Source of the DNA: RH-AL1 sp965198485
Lineage (GTDB): Bacteria > Pseudomonadota > Alphaproteobacteria > Rhizobiales > Beijerinckiaceae
Length of the DNA: 64,000 nucleotides
Direction: 5' to 3'
Assembly: GCA_965198485.1 (NCBI GenBank)
Contig: CBDAPQ010000005.1
Location: 3,658,001-3,722,000, forward strand
This document shows, one piece after another, positions 47,572 to 58,072 of this stretch. Within the stretch, counting starts at the first letter, position 1. Each line of letters begins with the position of its first letter. Both the position numbers and the translations under genes were made by a program. Under the pieces are notes generated by a model. The model did no database searches. It was not told where the DNA came from and saw only the letters and a program-made list of their open reading frames with translations.

Positions 47572-48383
47572 TCGCAGCAGACCGTCGCATCCCCAACATC
47601 CTCTCGATCGCCGGCTCCGATCCCAGCGGCGGCGCCGGTATCCAGGCCGACCTCAAGACCTTCGCCGCGCTCGGCTGTTACGGCATGGCGGCGCCGACGG
47701 CGCTCACCGCGCAGAACACGCGCGGCGTGAGCGCCGTGCACCTGCCGCCACCCGGCTTCGTCGCCGAACAAATCGCGGCCGTCCTCGCCGACATCGACGT
47801 CGCCTCCGTCAAGATCGGCATGCTGGGCTCGGCGGCGATCGTGGACGCCGTTGCCGGCGCGCTCGCCGCCTATGCCGGGCCCATCGTGCTCGACCCGGTG
47901 CTGGTGGCGACCAGCGGCGCCACGCTCGGTGACGACGCCGTGATCGCCGCCATGCGCGCGCGGCTTTTCCCGCTCGCCACCCTCGTGACGCCCAACCTCC
48001 ACGAGGCCTCGCGCCTGCTCGGCGGCGCGCCGCTCGACGACGACGACGCGATCGAGGCGGCGGCGCGACGGCTGCGCGACGGCCCCGCCGCATGGCTGGT
48101 CAAGGGCGGGCACGGCGCCGGCGACGATGCGGTGGACCTGCTGCTCGATGCCGAGGGTCTCACCCGCTTCAGCTCCCCGCGGCAAGCCACCCGCAACACG
48201 CACGGCACCGGCTGCACCCTGTCCTCGGCCATCGCCGCGGCACTCGGGCGCGGCGAGGCGTTGCGGCAGGCGGTGGCCACAGCCAAGCGCTACCTCGACG
48301 CTGCGCTGGTCGGCGCCGACCGCCTCCGCGTCGGCGCCGGCGCCGGCCCGCTCGATCACTTCGCGCGCTGGCGCGACAGGTGA
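47568..48383 (+). CDS. thiD: Hydroxymethylpyrimidine/phosphomethylpyrimidine kinase
   Basis: 271 residues, a ribokinase-fold enzyme that phosphorylates HMP and HMP-phosphate in thiamine synthesis. Marks: ILSIAGSDPSGGAGIQADLK at residue 11, YGMAAPTALTAQNTRGV, VKIGMLGSAAIV, LVTPNLHEASRLLGG, and the anion-hole motif THGTGCTLSSAIAAAL. The TTG start lies inside the stop region of the preceding gene, and its own TGA overlaps the GTG of cobQ. The three genes are therefore translated from one mRNA. Confidence 0.95.
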   Translation: MIAADRRIPNILSIAGSDPSGGAGIQADLKTFAALGCYGMAAPTALTAQNTRGVSAVHLPPPGFVAEQIAAVLADIDVASVKIGMLGSAAIVDAVAGALAAYAGPIVLDPVLVATSGATLGDDAVIAAMRARLFPLATLVTPNLHEASRLLGGAPLDDDDAIEAAARRLRDGPAAWLVKGGHGAGDDAVDLLLDAEGLTRFSSPRQATRNTHGTGCTLSSAIAAALGRGEALRQAVATAKRYLDAALVGADRLRVGAGAGPLDHFARWRDR

Positions 48384-49825
48384 CCCGCGCGATCATGATC
48401 CAGGGCACCGGCTCCGACGTCGGCAAGTCGCTGGTCGTCGCCGGGCTCTGCCGCGCCTTCGCGCAGCGCGGGTTGCGGGTGCGCCCGTTCAAGCCGCAGA
48501 ACATGTCGAACAACGCCGCCGTCACCGCCGACGGCGGCGAGATCGGGCGGGCGCAGGCGGTGCAGGCGCGCGCCTGCGGCGTGCCGCCCTCGGTGCACAT
48601 GAACCCGGTGCTGCTGAAGCCGCATAGCGGCACCGGCTCGCAGATCGTGGTGCAGGGCCGCGTCGCCGGCCAGGCCGAGGCCGCCGCCTACCAGGACTGG
48701 AAGCCACGGCTGATGCCGGCCGTGCTCGAGAGCTTCGCTCACATGAAGGCCGAGGCGGACCTCGTGATCGTCGAGGGCGCCGGCAGCGCCTCCGAGATCA
48801 ACCTGCGCGCCAAGGACATCGCCAACATGGGGTTCGCCCGCGCGGCGGACGTGCCGGTGGTGCTCGTCGGCGACATCGACCGCGGCGGCGTCATCGCCCA
48901 GATCGTGGGCACCAGGACCGTGCTCGACCCGGCCGACGCGGCGATGGTGGCGGGCTTCGTCGTCAACCGCTTCCGCGGCGACCCCGCGCTCTTCGCCGAC
49001 GGCATGGTCCTCATCGCCGCGCGCACTGGGTGGCCGGCGCTGGGCCTGGTGCCGCACTGCCCGGCGGCGGCGCTGCTGCCGGCCGAGGATTCGCTGGCGC
49101 TGCGCGACTGGCGCCCCGCCGCCGACGGCACGGTGACGATTGCGGTGCCGCTGATGCCGGGCATCTCCAACTTCGACGACCTCGACCCGCTGCGCCAGGA
49201 GCCGGCGGTCCGCCTCGTCACCGTCGCGCCGGGCGCGACGCTGCCGGTCGAGGCGCGTCTGGTGCTGCTGCCCGGCTCCAAGACCACGATGCGCGACCTC
49301 GCCTTCTTTCAAGAGCAAGGTTGGGATATCGACCTTCGCGCCCACCTGCGCCGCGGCGGCCACGTGCTCGGCCTGTGCGGCGGCTACCAGATGCTGGGGC
49401 GCTCGGTCGCCGATCCGCTCGGCGTCGAGGGTCCACCCGGTCGGCTCCCCGGCCTCGGCCTGCTGCCGGTCGACACGAGGCTGGCCGGCGAGAAACGGCT
49501 GTCGCCGGTCGCGGGCGAGGCCGACGGCGTGCCGTTCTCCGGCTACGAAATGCACATGGGCGAGACCACGGCGGCCGAGCGCCCGTTCGCCCGCTTCACC
49601 GACGGCCGCGCCGACGGCGCCGTCTCCGCCGACGGCCGCGTCGCCGGCTGCTACGTCCACGGCCTCTTCGCCGACGACCGCCAGCGCGCCGCCCTGCTCG
49701 CGCGGCTCGGCGCCGCCTGCGACGGCCGCGCCTACGAGGCCGGCCAGGAGGCCGCGCTCGACGCCGTGGCGGCCCACATGTCCCAGCACATCGACCTCGA
49801 CAGGGTGCTGGCCATCGCCAGATGA
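48380..49825 (+). CDS. cobQ: Cobyric acid synthase
   Basis: 481 residues. It amidates four carboxylates of adenosylcobyrinic acid a,c-diamide using glutamine and ATP. The N-terminal synthetase domain has IQGTGSDVGKSLVVAGLCRA, PFKPQNMSNNA, VEGAGSASEINLR and GDIDRGGVIAQIVGT. The C-terminal glutamine amidotransferase domain has HVLGLCGGYQMLG with the catalytic Cys and YVHGLFADD with the His. The GTG start at 48380 overlaps the thiD stop. Confidence 0.97.
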   Translation: MTRAIMIQGTGSDVGKSLVVAGLCRAFAQRGLRVRPFKPQNMSNNAAVTADGGEIGRAQAVQARACGVPPSVHMNPVLLKPHSGTGSQIVVQGRVAGQAEAAAYQDWKPRLMPAVLESFAHMKAEADLVIVEGAGSASEINLRAKDIANMGFARAADVPVVLVGDIDRGGVIAQIVGTRTVLDPADAAMVAGFVVNRFRGDPALFADGMVLIAARTGWPALGLVPHCPAAALLPAEDSLALRDWRPAADGTVTIAVPLMPGISNFDDLDPLRQEPAVRLVTVAPGATLPVEARLVLLPGSKTTMRDLAFFQEQGWDIDLRAHLRRGGHVLGLCGGYQMLGRSVADPLGVEGPPGRLPGLGLLPVDTRLAGEKRLSPVAGEADGVPFSGYEMHMGETTAAERPFARFTDGRADGAVSADGRVAGCYVHGLFADDRQRAALLARLGAACDGRAYEAGQEAALDAVAAHMSQHIDLDRVLAIAR

Positions 49826-49861
49826 GGCGTAAGGGTTGAACTCTGAAGAAGATTCATGGCC

Positions 49862-49997
49862 CGTCTTTCCGGGGCGAGCGGAGCGAGAGCCCGGAATCCA
49901 AGGCAACGCGCGTTCAGAAACAAGCGGCATCGTTCCGCTCTTCCGGTGCCCGCGTTGTCACGGGTTCCGGGCTCGCCTGCGGCGCCCCGGAAAGACG
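49862..49997. repeat. REP-like palindromic repeat, copy 2
   Basis: It begins CGTCTTTCCGGGGCGAGCGG and ends GGCGCCCCGGAAAGACG, with the inner GCGGCATCGTTCCGCTC core as in the copy at 21003-21136. It lies between the convergent cobQ and cobD genes. Similarity between copies is high in the arms and core, and lower in the connecting segments. Confidence 0.85.
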
Positions 49998-50040
49998 GCG
50001 CTTCGGCTGCCAATCAGCGACCTTCTTCGCGGGGCATCGA

Positions 50041-51021
50041 TCAAGTCGCGACGAGCGCTACGACTGCCACCACGACGACGTTGATCGCGCATGCAACCCG
50101 ATACACCTGCAGCGCCCGCCGGATGGTCGCGGCGCCGACGGCCGCGTCGCCATCGCCCATTGTCGCGCCCGCCACCATCGTGCCGCCGTAGCTGCGCGCG
50201 CCGCCGAGCCGCAGGCCAAGCGCCCCCGCCATCGCCGCCTCGGGCCAGCCGGCGTTGAGCGAGGCGTGGCCGCTCGCGTCGCGCCGCGCGATGCGCCACG
50301 CCGCGCCAGCCGAGGCGCCGGGCAGCAGCGCAGCGGCGAGCACGATCCACAACGCCGCCAGCCGCGCCGCCGGCCAGTTCACGAGGTCGTCGAATTTCGC
50401 GGCAGTGAAGCCGAAGGCCTCGTGACGGGGCGTGCGGTGGCCGATCATGCTGTCGGCGGTGTTGGCGGCCTTGTAGGCGAGGCCGCCCGGCAGGCCGGCG
50501 AGCATGAGCCAGAACGCCGGCGCGACGATGCCATCGGAGAAATTCTCGGCGAGGCTCTCGATGGCGGCACGGGCGACGCCGGCTTCGTCGAGCGCTGTGG
50601 TGTCGCGCCCCACGATCATCGCCACGGTGCGCCGGCCGGCCGCCAGGCCGTCGCGCTCCAGCGCGTCGGCGACGGCGCGGACGTGGGCGTAAAGGCTGCG
50701 TTGGGCGAGGCAGGACGAGGCGAGCACGCCAAGGACGAGCACGGCGGCGGGGCGCGGCAGCGCGGCGAAGGTCACCGCTATCATGAGCCACCCTGCCCCG
50801 CCGCTCGCCGTGAGCAACGCGGCGAGCGCGACGAAGCCGGCGACACGGCGCCGCCCTGGCGCGTCGCCCTCGCGGTTGAGCCCGCGGTCGAGGCGCGCCA
50901 GGAGGGCGCCCATCCACGTCACGGGATGGCCGATGTGCGTGTAGAGCGCCTGCGGGTAGCCGACTGCCGCCTCGACCAGCAGCGCCGTCAGCGCGATCAG
51001 GGCCGCATCATGCACCAGCAA
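50041..51021 (-). CDS. cobD: Adenosylcobinamide-phosphate synthase
   Basis: 326 residues with several membrane helices. CobD/CbiB attaches (R)-1-amino-2-propanol (or its phosphate) to adenosylcobyric acid. Marks: EAAVGYPQALYTHIGHPVTWMG near the N-terminus, ARAAIESLAENFSDGIVAPA, KAANTADSMIGHRTPRHEAFG, SLNAGWPEAAMAGALGLRLG. It lies 9 bases downstream of zwf on the same strand and converges on cobQ. Confidence 0.95.
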   Translation of the reverse strand: MLVHDAALIALTALLVEAAVGYPQALYTHIGHPVTWMGALLARLDRGLNREGDAPGRRRVAGFVALAALLTASGGAGWLMIAVTFAALPRPAAVLVLGVLASSCLAQRSLYAHVRAVADALERDGLAAGRRTVAMIVGRDTTALDEAGVARAAIESLAENFSDGIVAPAFWLMLAGLPGGLAYKAANTADSMIGHRTPRHEAFGFTAAKFDDLVNWPAARLAALWIVLAAALLPGASAGAAWRIARRDASGHASLNAGWPEAAMAGALGLRLGGARSYGGTMVAGATMGDGDAAVGAATIRRALQVYRVACAINVVVVAVVALVAT

Positions 51022-51030
51022 CGGCGGCGA

Positions 51031-52527
<1,497 letters not shown>

Positions 52528-53049
52528 GGCGTGCTCCTGCCCTGGTCCTTGTGGTCGGAGCGAGGGTCTGCGGTCAAGCTTCCGAGCATCGCCATGCCTT
52601 GAGGAAACAGACACCGACACCCCTTGCGAGCCGAGCTCGAACAGGACGGTGCCCTTCGAAGCTTCAACGTCAGAGCATTGTCCGCTCAGGTCGCGTCGGG
52701 CGTCGCGGTGCTCTTCAGGGTCGCCCTTTCGCGCCGATAACTCCGTCAGCGCCAGCAAGGCGACGAAGACGCCGAGTGGCAGGAGGTGCGATGGCTCGCG
52801 GTGACGCAGGACGGTCAAAACCGCAGCCGCTACGATCACCGCACCAAGCATCAGGCCTATTCCGCGACTGGCAGGAAGGGCGATCAGAACGGCGCTTATG
52901 ACCTCGAGCCCGCCGGTCACGCGGCACCACCACGGGGGATAGCCCCAGCGAACGAAGTCGCTTCGCGTCGCGGACGTGCCGGTCGCATTGAACAGTCCTG
53001 CGCCGACGAGCCCGGCGACGAGGATCCAGATCGAGAGGGCATGCAGCAA
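52528..53049 (-). CDS. DoxX-like membrane protein, frame open into zwf
   Basis: The TTG at 53049 opens a DoxX-like protein with four membrane segments in about 110 residues (LSIWILVAGLVGAGLFNATG, VTGGLEVISAVLIALPASRG, LGAVIVAAAVLTVL, LPLGVFVALLALTELSARKG). After residue 110 the frame continues for about 64 residues of hydrophilic, noncoding-looking sequence and then reads straight into zwf without a stop. A normal DoxX protein would end near 52715. Either the stop has been lost, or a DoxX-Zwf fusion of 672 residues is made. It lies 1 base after the DUF4267 gene. Confidence 0.6.
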
Positions 53050-53050
53050 C

Positions 53051-53431
53051 TTACGGCACCGCCGTGATCAGCGGGATCGCTGCCAGGATCATCAGCACCG
53101 CCGTGACCCCATGGATGCCGAAAGCGCTCTTGGCCGAGCCTTTCGCAGCCAGGATGAGCAGCATGTCGCCGACAGGGACGCATGCCTCGACCACCAGGAT
53201 GATGCCGACTGCCCGAGACACGCCCCAAGCCAGGAAGGCGAGCACGAGCAATCCCGAAGCGATATCGCGCACGCCCTTCAGGCGAAGCCACCAGGCGATG
53301 TTGGTGCCCTCTTCGGGAAGCGGCAGGCCGAAGCTGCGCGTCGCGGTTCTCGGGCTCGCCACGTAGTGAGCACCGATCGCGATGATTGCGACCGCCAGCA
53401 GCAGCGCCAATCCGGTTGATAGCCAGTGCAT
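53051..53431 (-). CDS. DUF4267 family small membrane protein
   Basis: 126 residues with four membrane helices (for example LALLLAVAIIAIGAHYVASP, IASGLLVLAFLAWGVSRAVG, ILVVEACVPVGDMLLILAAK, VTAVLMILAAIPLITAVP). The pattern of SFGLPLPEEGTNIAWWLRLK and GVRDIASGLLVL is that of DUF4267 proteins; function unknown. A strong AGGAGG site lies before the ATG. It is followed immediately by the DoxX-like gene and is divergent from a TetR regulator, which probably controls both. Confidence 0.85.
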   Translation of the reverse strand: MHWLSTGLALLLAVAIIAIGAHYVASPRTATRSFGLPLPEEGTNIAWWLRLKGVRDIASGLLVLAFLAWGVSRAVGIILVVEACVPVGDMLLILAAKGSAKSAFGIHGVTAVLMILAAIPLITAVP

Positions 53432-53461
53432 TCGCGCCTCCTTGTAGCCGCAGTATATAAA

Positions 53462-53474
53462 CTAGCGTTGCTAG
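53462..53474. promoter_or_regulatory. Candidate TetR operator
   Basis: CTAGC-GTT-GCTAG, a perfect 5+3+5 palindrome next to a TATATAA stretch, in the 80-base divergent gap between the DUF4267 and TetR genes. Position and symmetry suit an autoregulatory TetR site. Confidence 0.5.
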
Positions 53475-53511
53475 ATCTTCAAGCTTCCTTATTATCGAGG
53501 AGCGCCGCCCT

Positions 53512-54102
53512 TTGACGGCGGGAGATCGAAGATTGGGTATCGCCGAGCGAAAGGGCAGGCAGCGGGCTGAACGCGAACATCGCATCACCGCGGCGGCGCG
53601 GCTGATCGCGGAAGGCGAGGGCTGGGGTGCCGTTACGATCCGCCGCCTGGCGGAGGACATCGAATACAGCCAGCCGGTTCTTTACTCGCACTTCGAGAAC
53701 AGGGAGGCGATCGTGGCGGCAGTCGCCGTCGAGGGTTTTCAGGAGCTCACGACAGCGCTCGAGAAAGCGGCGCGCGGATCGACCGATCGTCGCGACGCGC
53801 TGGAGGCCGTCGCCATGGCCTATCTCGCCTTCGCCCGAAAGCATCCGGCCCTCTACGAGGCCATGTTCACCCTGCCGACCGGTCTGCGCTTCGCCGAAGC
53901 CGAGACCAGGTTGGAGCTGAAGGCAGCCTTCGACGCGCTCGCGGCGGTCGTCACGCCCACACGCATGGATGTCGCAACCGCGACCGAGACGTTCTGGGCA
54001 GCACTGCACGGCCTCGCCGAACTCGAGCGCTCGGGCCGGATCAGACGCGACGCGCGCATCGAACGGGTCGCGCTGGTCGTCCAAGGGCTACTCGGGTGTT
54101 GA
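53512..54102 (+). CDS. TetR/AcrR family transcriptional regulator
   Basis: About 190-196 residues. The N-terminal helix-turn-helix reads ITAAARLIAEGEGWGAVTIR, RLAEDIEYSQPVLYSHFENR, EAIVAAVAVEGF. The C-terminal part (AMAYLAFARKHPALYEAMFT) resembles the WHG/TetR_C_33 ligand domain. The start is TTG at 53512 or TTG at 53533; both have plausible ribosome-binding sites (GAGGAG and GGGAG). It is divergent from DUF4267-DoxX and probably represses them. The ligand is unknown. Confidence 0.88.
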   Translation: MTAGDRRLGIAERKGRQRAEREHRITAAARLIAEGEGWGAVTIRRLAEDIEYSQPVLYSHFENREAIVAAVAVEGFQELTTALEKAARGSTDRRDALEAVAMAYLAFARKHPALYEAMFTLPTGLRFAEAETRLELKAAFDALAAVVTPTRMDVATATETFWAALHGLAELERSGRIRRDARIERVALVVQGLLGC

Positions 54103-54344
54103 AGGAAGAGAGACGCTCGCGCCCAGATGCTTCTCGCGGGACGCAGCCTGTCGCGGCGAACCCGTAGGCGCGATCGCGCGCTCGCTCGGCCACGCATTGG
54201 AAGGCGCGTTCGGCACGGCCTTCAAGCGCGTGACGGGCAGCATGGCTCGTTGCCACGCGCGCCCGACCAACGCGTAGGAGGCCGTCCGCTTTGGCGCTTC
54301 CCGCCGGTGCCTTGCGTCGCGGCCAACGACGGCAACCAAGCCGA

Positions 54345-55412
54345 TCAGCGAGGCGCGAAGTCCGTGTCGGGCTTCACCTGCCGGCAGTAGCCCGCCATCA
54401 GGCGCGCGCAATCCTCGACGTCCTTGAGGCTGAGCAGCTCGACGGGCGTGTGCATGTAGCGCAAAGGGACGCCAAGCAGCCCCGTCGCCATGCCGGCCCG
54501 GTTGAGCTGCATGGCGTTGGCATCCGTTCCGGTGCCGGCAGCGCTGACGCTCACCTGATAGGCGATTCCGGCCTCGCGCGCCGCCGCGGTGATCAGGTCG
54601 AAGGTGATCGGGTTGGTGTTCGGACCCCGCGACACGCTCGGTCCCTTCCCGAGCTCGAGGCTGCCGTGCAGGACCTTGTTGGAGCCGGGATAATCGGTGG
54701 CGTGGTTGACGTCGACGGCGAGGCCGGTCCGGGCGTCGATCCCGTAGCTGGCCGTCTTCGCGCCGCGCAGGCCGATCTCCTCCTGCACGGTGGCCACCGC
54801 GTGGACGCCGACGCCGGGGTCGAGGCCGCCCTCCTCCTTGAGCAGGCGGAGCGTCTCGGCCACGACGAAGGTGCCCATCTTGTTGTCGAAGCCGCGAGCG
54901 GTCGCGCGATCACCCATCAGCGGCTGGAACTCGCATTGGTAGGTCGCCACGTCGCCGAGCGCGACGACCGCCTCCGCCTCGGCGCGCGTGGTGGCGCCGA
55001 CGTCGATCCACATGTCCTTGATCTCGGGCTTCTTCTTGCGCTCCTCCTCGGTCTGGAGGTGGATGGCGGTGCGGCCGATCACCCCGGCGATGCGATGCTT
55101 GCCGTAGATCCAGACGCGCTGCCCGATCGCGACGGCACTGTCGTGGCCGCCGATAGTGCGGAAGTGCAGCTGCCCCTGATCATCGATGTGGTGGATGATG
55201 AAGCCGAGCTCGTCCATGTGGCCGGCGAGCATGATGCGCATGGAAGCGCCGGGGTTGAGGACGGCCGTGACGTTGCCGTGCACGTCCGTCGCCACCGTGT
55301 CGGCGAAGGGCTCGACGTAGGAGCGGTAGACCCGCGCCGCCGGCTGCTCGTAGCCGCTCGGCGAGGGAGCGTCGGCGATGCGCTTCAGGAAGTCGAGGGA
55401 TGCTTGTCTCAT
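54345..55412 (-). CDS. M42 family metallopeptidase (glutamyl/leucyl aminopeptidase)
   Basis: 355 residues. A dizinc aminopeptidase of the PepA/FrvX/CelM group forming large tetrahedral complexes in the cytoplasm. Marks: IADAPSPSGYEQPAARV, ATDVHGNVTAVL, LAGHMDELGFIIHHIDDQGQ (first zinc His and Asp), DNKMGTFVVAETLRLL, TVQEEIGLRGAKTA (catalytic Glu pair), AVDVNHATDYPG and the last His region VPLRYMHTPVELL. Length is normal. Substrates are N-terminal residues of short peptides; specificity is open. Confidence 0.93.
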   Translation of the reverse strand: MRQASLDFLKRIADAPSPSGYEQPAARVYRSYVEPFADTVATDVHGNVTAVLNPGASMRIMLAGHMDELGFIIHHIDDQGQLHFRTIGGHDSAVAIGQRVWIYGKHRIAGVIGRTAIHLQTEEERKKKPEIKDMWIDVGATTRAEAEAVVALGDVATYQCEFQPLMGDRATARGFDNKMGTFVVAETLRLLKEEGGLDPGVGVHAVATVQEEIGLRGAKTASYGIDARTGLAVDVNHATDYPGSNKVLHGSLELGKGPSVSRGPNTNPITFDLITAAAREAGIAYQVSVSAAGTGTDANAMQLNRAGMATGLLGVPLRYMHTPVELLSLKDVEDCARLMAGYCRQVKPDTDFAPR

Positions 55413-55596
55413 GCGGGCAATAGCTGATCGACCCGTGGTCGCGTCAAGGTCCGACTACGATGCGGGTGATTTGCCGAAGCCCACGTGCAACATCGATGCT
55501 GTGCGGCTGGACGGTGGCTCCTTACCGTCCACGATGAAGAACAACAGCGACGTTCCAGCCCGAACCATGATTAGCACTGACTTGAAAGGCCGACGG

Positions 55597-55672
55597 TGGT
55601 GGAGCCATGCGGAATCGAACCGCAGACCTCTTCAATGCCATTGAAGCGCTCTACCAACTGAGCTATGACCCC
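55597..55672 (-). tRNA. tRNA-Ala (GGC)
   Basis: 76 nt with encoded CCA. It begins GGGGTCATAGCTCAG, has anticodon stem-loop CTTCA-ATGGCAT-TGAAG (GGC) and the T arm GGTTCGATTCC. It stands alone. Confidence 0.96.
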
Positions 55673-55858
55673 GGCCGTTTTGCCAACCCCTTGACGAGGG
55701 CCGGACGCCTCGGCATTGCCGAAGCGAGGGCGCCGTATAGCCGCTCCGCCGCGGCGCGACAAGAGGCTTCTGCCAGCCCGTCGAACGACCCCCCGCGAGA
55801 CATCTCGGCGACGCGGAACACGGCGCGTCGCTCTCATCCCGTCGTGATCGGATTGCTT

Positions 55859-58027
55859 CTAGACTGCCGTCTTCATGTTTTCCACTGAATGCGACAAACG
55901 GGTGGCGAACTCGCCTCGCGCGCTGCCTTCATGCTCGTCTTCGTCCGCTCCACTCGCGGCGCCGCGTTCGAGGCAGAGACGGACCGCCTGCGGCAGGCCC
56001 GAGACGCAGACATCCGCGCGCACGTCGCGACAGAGGCCGGAGATGCGCCCCTCGTCGTCCTCCGACATCCAGAAGGCGGCGACCAGCGGCGCGTTCCCGA
56101 GGCGGCGACGCAGACGACGCACCGCAAATCGCGCCTGCCCCACGCTGAGATCGGCGTCGAGGAAGGAGAGGATGACCAGTTTGGGCTCGTGTCCGGCAAC
56201 CACGGCGCCGCCCGCGTCGGCCAAGGCTTTGGCGGCCTCGACCCGGGTTCCGAAGCCGCGCTGCTGAAGCAGGTCGGCGAGCAGGTGCGCCGCCGCCTCG
56301 TCGAGCGGGGTGCGCCCGGCGATGCACACGATCGCGCCGTCTCTCGTCCAGGCGTCGTCTAGGGCGCTCGTGTCGGGCAGCTCCTCTTCCGGGTCGCCCT
56401 GCGCCGCATCCGGCTCCGGCGCCGCGAGCGAGGCGGGTGCGCTGCTGTCGTCGACCGGCAGGATGGAATCCTCGCCGCGGTCGACGAGGTCCTCGGCAAG
56501 GTCGCGCATCGTGTCGCGGATGCGCAATTGGCGATCCTCGCTGAGCGCGCCGCGTCGGACGTCGTCCTGCGCCATCAGCAGCGCCTTCATGGCGATGGCG
56601 TCGCAATAGTCGAGCAGCGAATGCTCGGCGAGGTAGCGGTCGGCATGGTCGAGCACCTCCGACGCGTCGCCCGAAAGCATGCGCTGGTAGAAGCTCTCGA
56701 CGTCGGTCAGCGGCGGCGCGTCGCCGAGCAGGACATCGAGGAAGCCGAGGCGATCGATGTGGCGCCCCATCACGACGACGCACACGGTGAGAGGCGTCGC
56801 CAGCACGAGCCCGACAGGTCCCCACAGCCAGGTCCAGAATGTCGCCGAGAGCACCACGGCGAAGGGCGAGATGCCGGTGTTGTGCCCGTAGACCAGCGGC
56901 TCGACGACCTGGCCGACGACGAGCTCGAAGGCGACGAAGAACACCGCCGTCTCCACGGCCATGGTCCAGCCCGGGCTCGCGGCGAGCGACAGCAGGACCG
57001 GGAACAGCGCCGAGCCGATCGAGCCGACGTAGGGAATGAAGCGCAGAAAGAAGGCGACGATCCCCCACAGGATGGCGCCGGGCACCCCGATGAAGGTCAG
57101 CACCACCGCGGTCACGATGCCGAAGCCGGCATTCAGCAGCACCTGGGCGAGGAAGTAGCGGCTGAGCCGCCGCGCGGCGTCGTTCAGGGCCAGCGTGGTG
57201 CGTTGAAGGTCGCTCGACCCGGCGAGACGGATGAGGCGGTTGCGCAGGTCCTCGCGCTGCATGAGGATGAAGATGATGAAGACCGCGACGAAGGCGGCGG
57301 TGGCGAGCGGCGTCGCCGCCATTCCCGCCGCGGTCTGCAGCAGCGTCAGGAGACCCGGAGGCGGCTCGACGATCTCGACCCTGGTCGGCGCCGTGGCTTG
57401 GTCTTGCGCGGCGGCCGGCGTGGCCGACCTCGTCGGCTTGGGCTTGTCCGCCTTGTCCGGCGCGTGCGGATCCATGTCGGCGATGGCCGAGTTCAGCCTC
57501 GCGAGAAGCGGATTGTTGGCAGCGAAGTTGCGGACTCCCGCCACCTTCTGCGACACGGTCGCCTGGTAGCGCGTGGCGTCGTCGGCGAGGTCCGAAATCT
57601 GCTTGGCGAGGATGGCGCCGAGCCCGACCGTCACGGTGAAGGTGACGACGACCGCGAGGCCGACCGCGAGCTTCTTGCCGAGCCCGAGCCGGCGCATCAG
57701 CTTGACGAGCGGCGAAAGGACGAAGCTGAGGATGACCGCGATGGCGACCGGGATCAGGATCTCGCGCGCGAAATACAGGATGGCGAGCGTGACGAGGATC
57801 ATCACAGCCGTCGCCAGCGTGTCCAGCGTGCGGGCGAGGTCGGGCGCATCGTCGCCCGGCGGCCTGCGCGTCGATCGTGGCACCAGATCCGCCAAGTCCG
57901 GGTTTCCCGCTCGCGCCTTCCTGGGCCTTGTAACATGTTGTTTCACCGCGGGTTCCGGTCGTAAGACTACGGCGCCCGACGGCTCGAGGCGCTGCCACCT
58001 GCCGCCCTTGACGCGGCCTGGCACCAT
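55859..58027 (-). CDS. AI-2E family permease with a long cytoplasmic C-terminal extension
   Basis: 722 residues. The AI-2E/PerM-type domain (about 60-425) has helices such as VMILVTLAILYFAREILIPV, VAIAVILSFVLSPLVKLMRR, FVAVFIIFILMQREDLRNRL, GVPGAILWGIVAFFLRFIPY and WLWGPVGLVLATPLTVCVVV, with a soluble insert near 150-225 as usual. After the last helix comes a 290-residue tail. Its final part (IVCIAGRTPLDEAAAHLLAD, LLQQRGFGTRVEAAKALADA, PKLVILSFLDADLS, FAVRRLRRRLGNAPLVAAFW) has the alternating pattern of a Rossmann-like or B12-binding-like alpha/beta domain. The transported substrate is unknown. It is divergent from cysG. Confidence 0.88.
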   Translation of the reverse strand: MVPGRVKGGRWQRLEPSGAVVLRPEPAVKQHVTRPRKARAGNPDLADLVPRSTRRPPGDDAPDLARTLDTLATAVMILVTLAILYFAREILIPVAIAVILSFVLSPLVKLMRRLGLGKKLAVGLAVVVTFTVTVGLGAILAKQISDLADDATRYQATVSQKVAGVRNFAANNPLLARLNSAIADMDPHAPDKADKPKPTRSATPAAAQDQATAPTRVEIVEPPPGLLTLLQTAAGMAATPLATAAFVAVFIIFILMQREDLRNRLIRLAGSSDLQRTTLALNDAARRLSRYFLAQVLLNAGFGIVTAVVLTFIGVPGAILWGIVAFFLRFIPYVGSIGSALFPVLLSLAASPGWTMAVETAVFFVAFELVVGQVVEPLVYGHNTGISPFAVVLSATFWTWLWGPVGLVLATPLTVCVVVMGRHIDRLGFLDVLLGDAPPLTDVESFYQRMLSGDASEVLDHADRYLAEHSLLDYCDAIAMKALLMAQDDVRRGALSEDRQLRIRDTMRDLAEDLVDRGEDSILPVDDSSAPASLAAPEPDAAQGDPEEELPDTSALDDAWTRDGAIVCIAGRTPLDEAAAHLLADLLQQRGFGTRVEAAKALADAGGAVVAGHEPKLVILSFLDADLSVGQARFAVRRLRRRLGNAPLVAAFWMSEDDEGRISGLCRDVRADVCVSGLPQAVRLCLERGAASGADEDEHEGSARGEFATRLSHSVENMKTAV

Positions 58028-58072
58028 GGCGACATCGGGTTATCGACGGGCAAGCCGACGGAGCCGCGGACG

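Noticed and set aside
54103..54344. Possible small gene between the TetR and M42 genes
   Set aside because: Short frames exist on both strands, but none has a ribosome-binding site or convincing composition.
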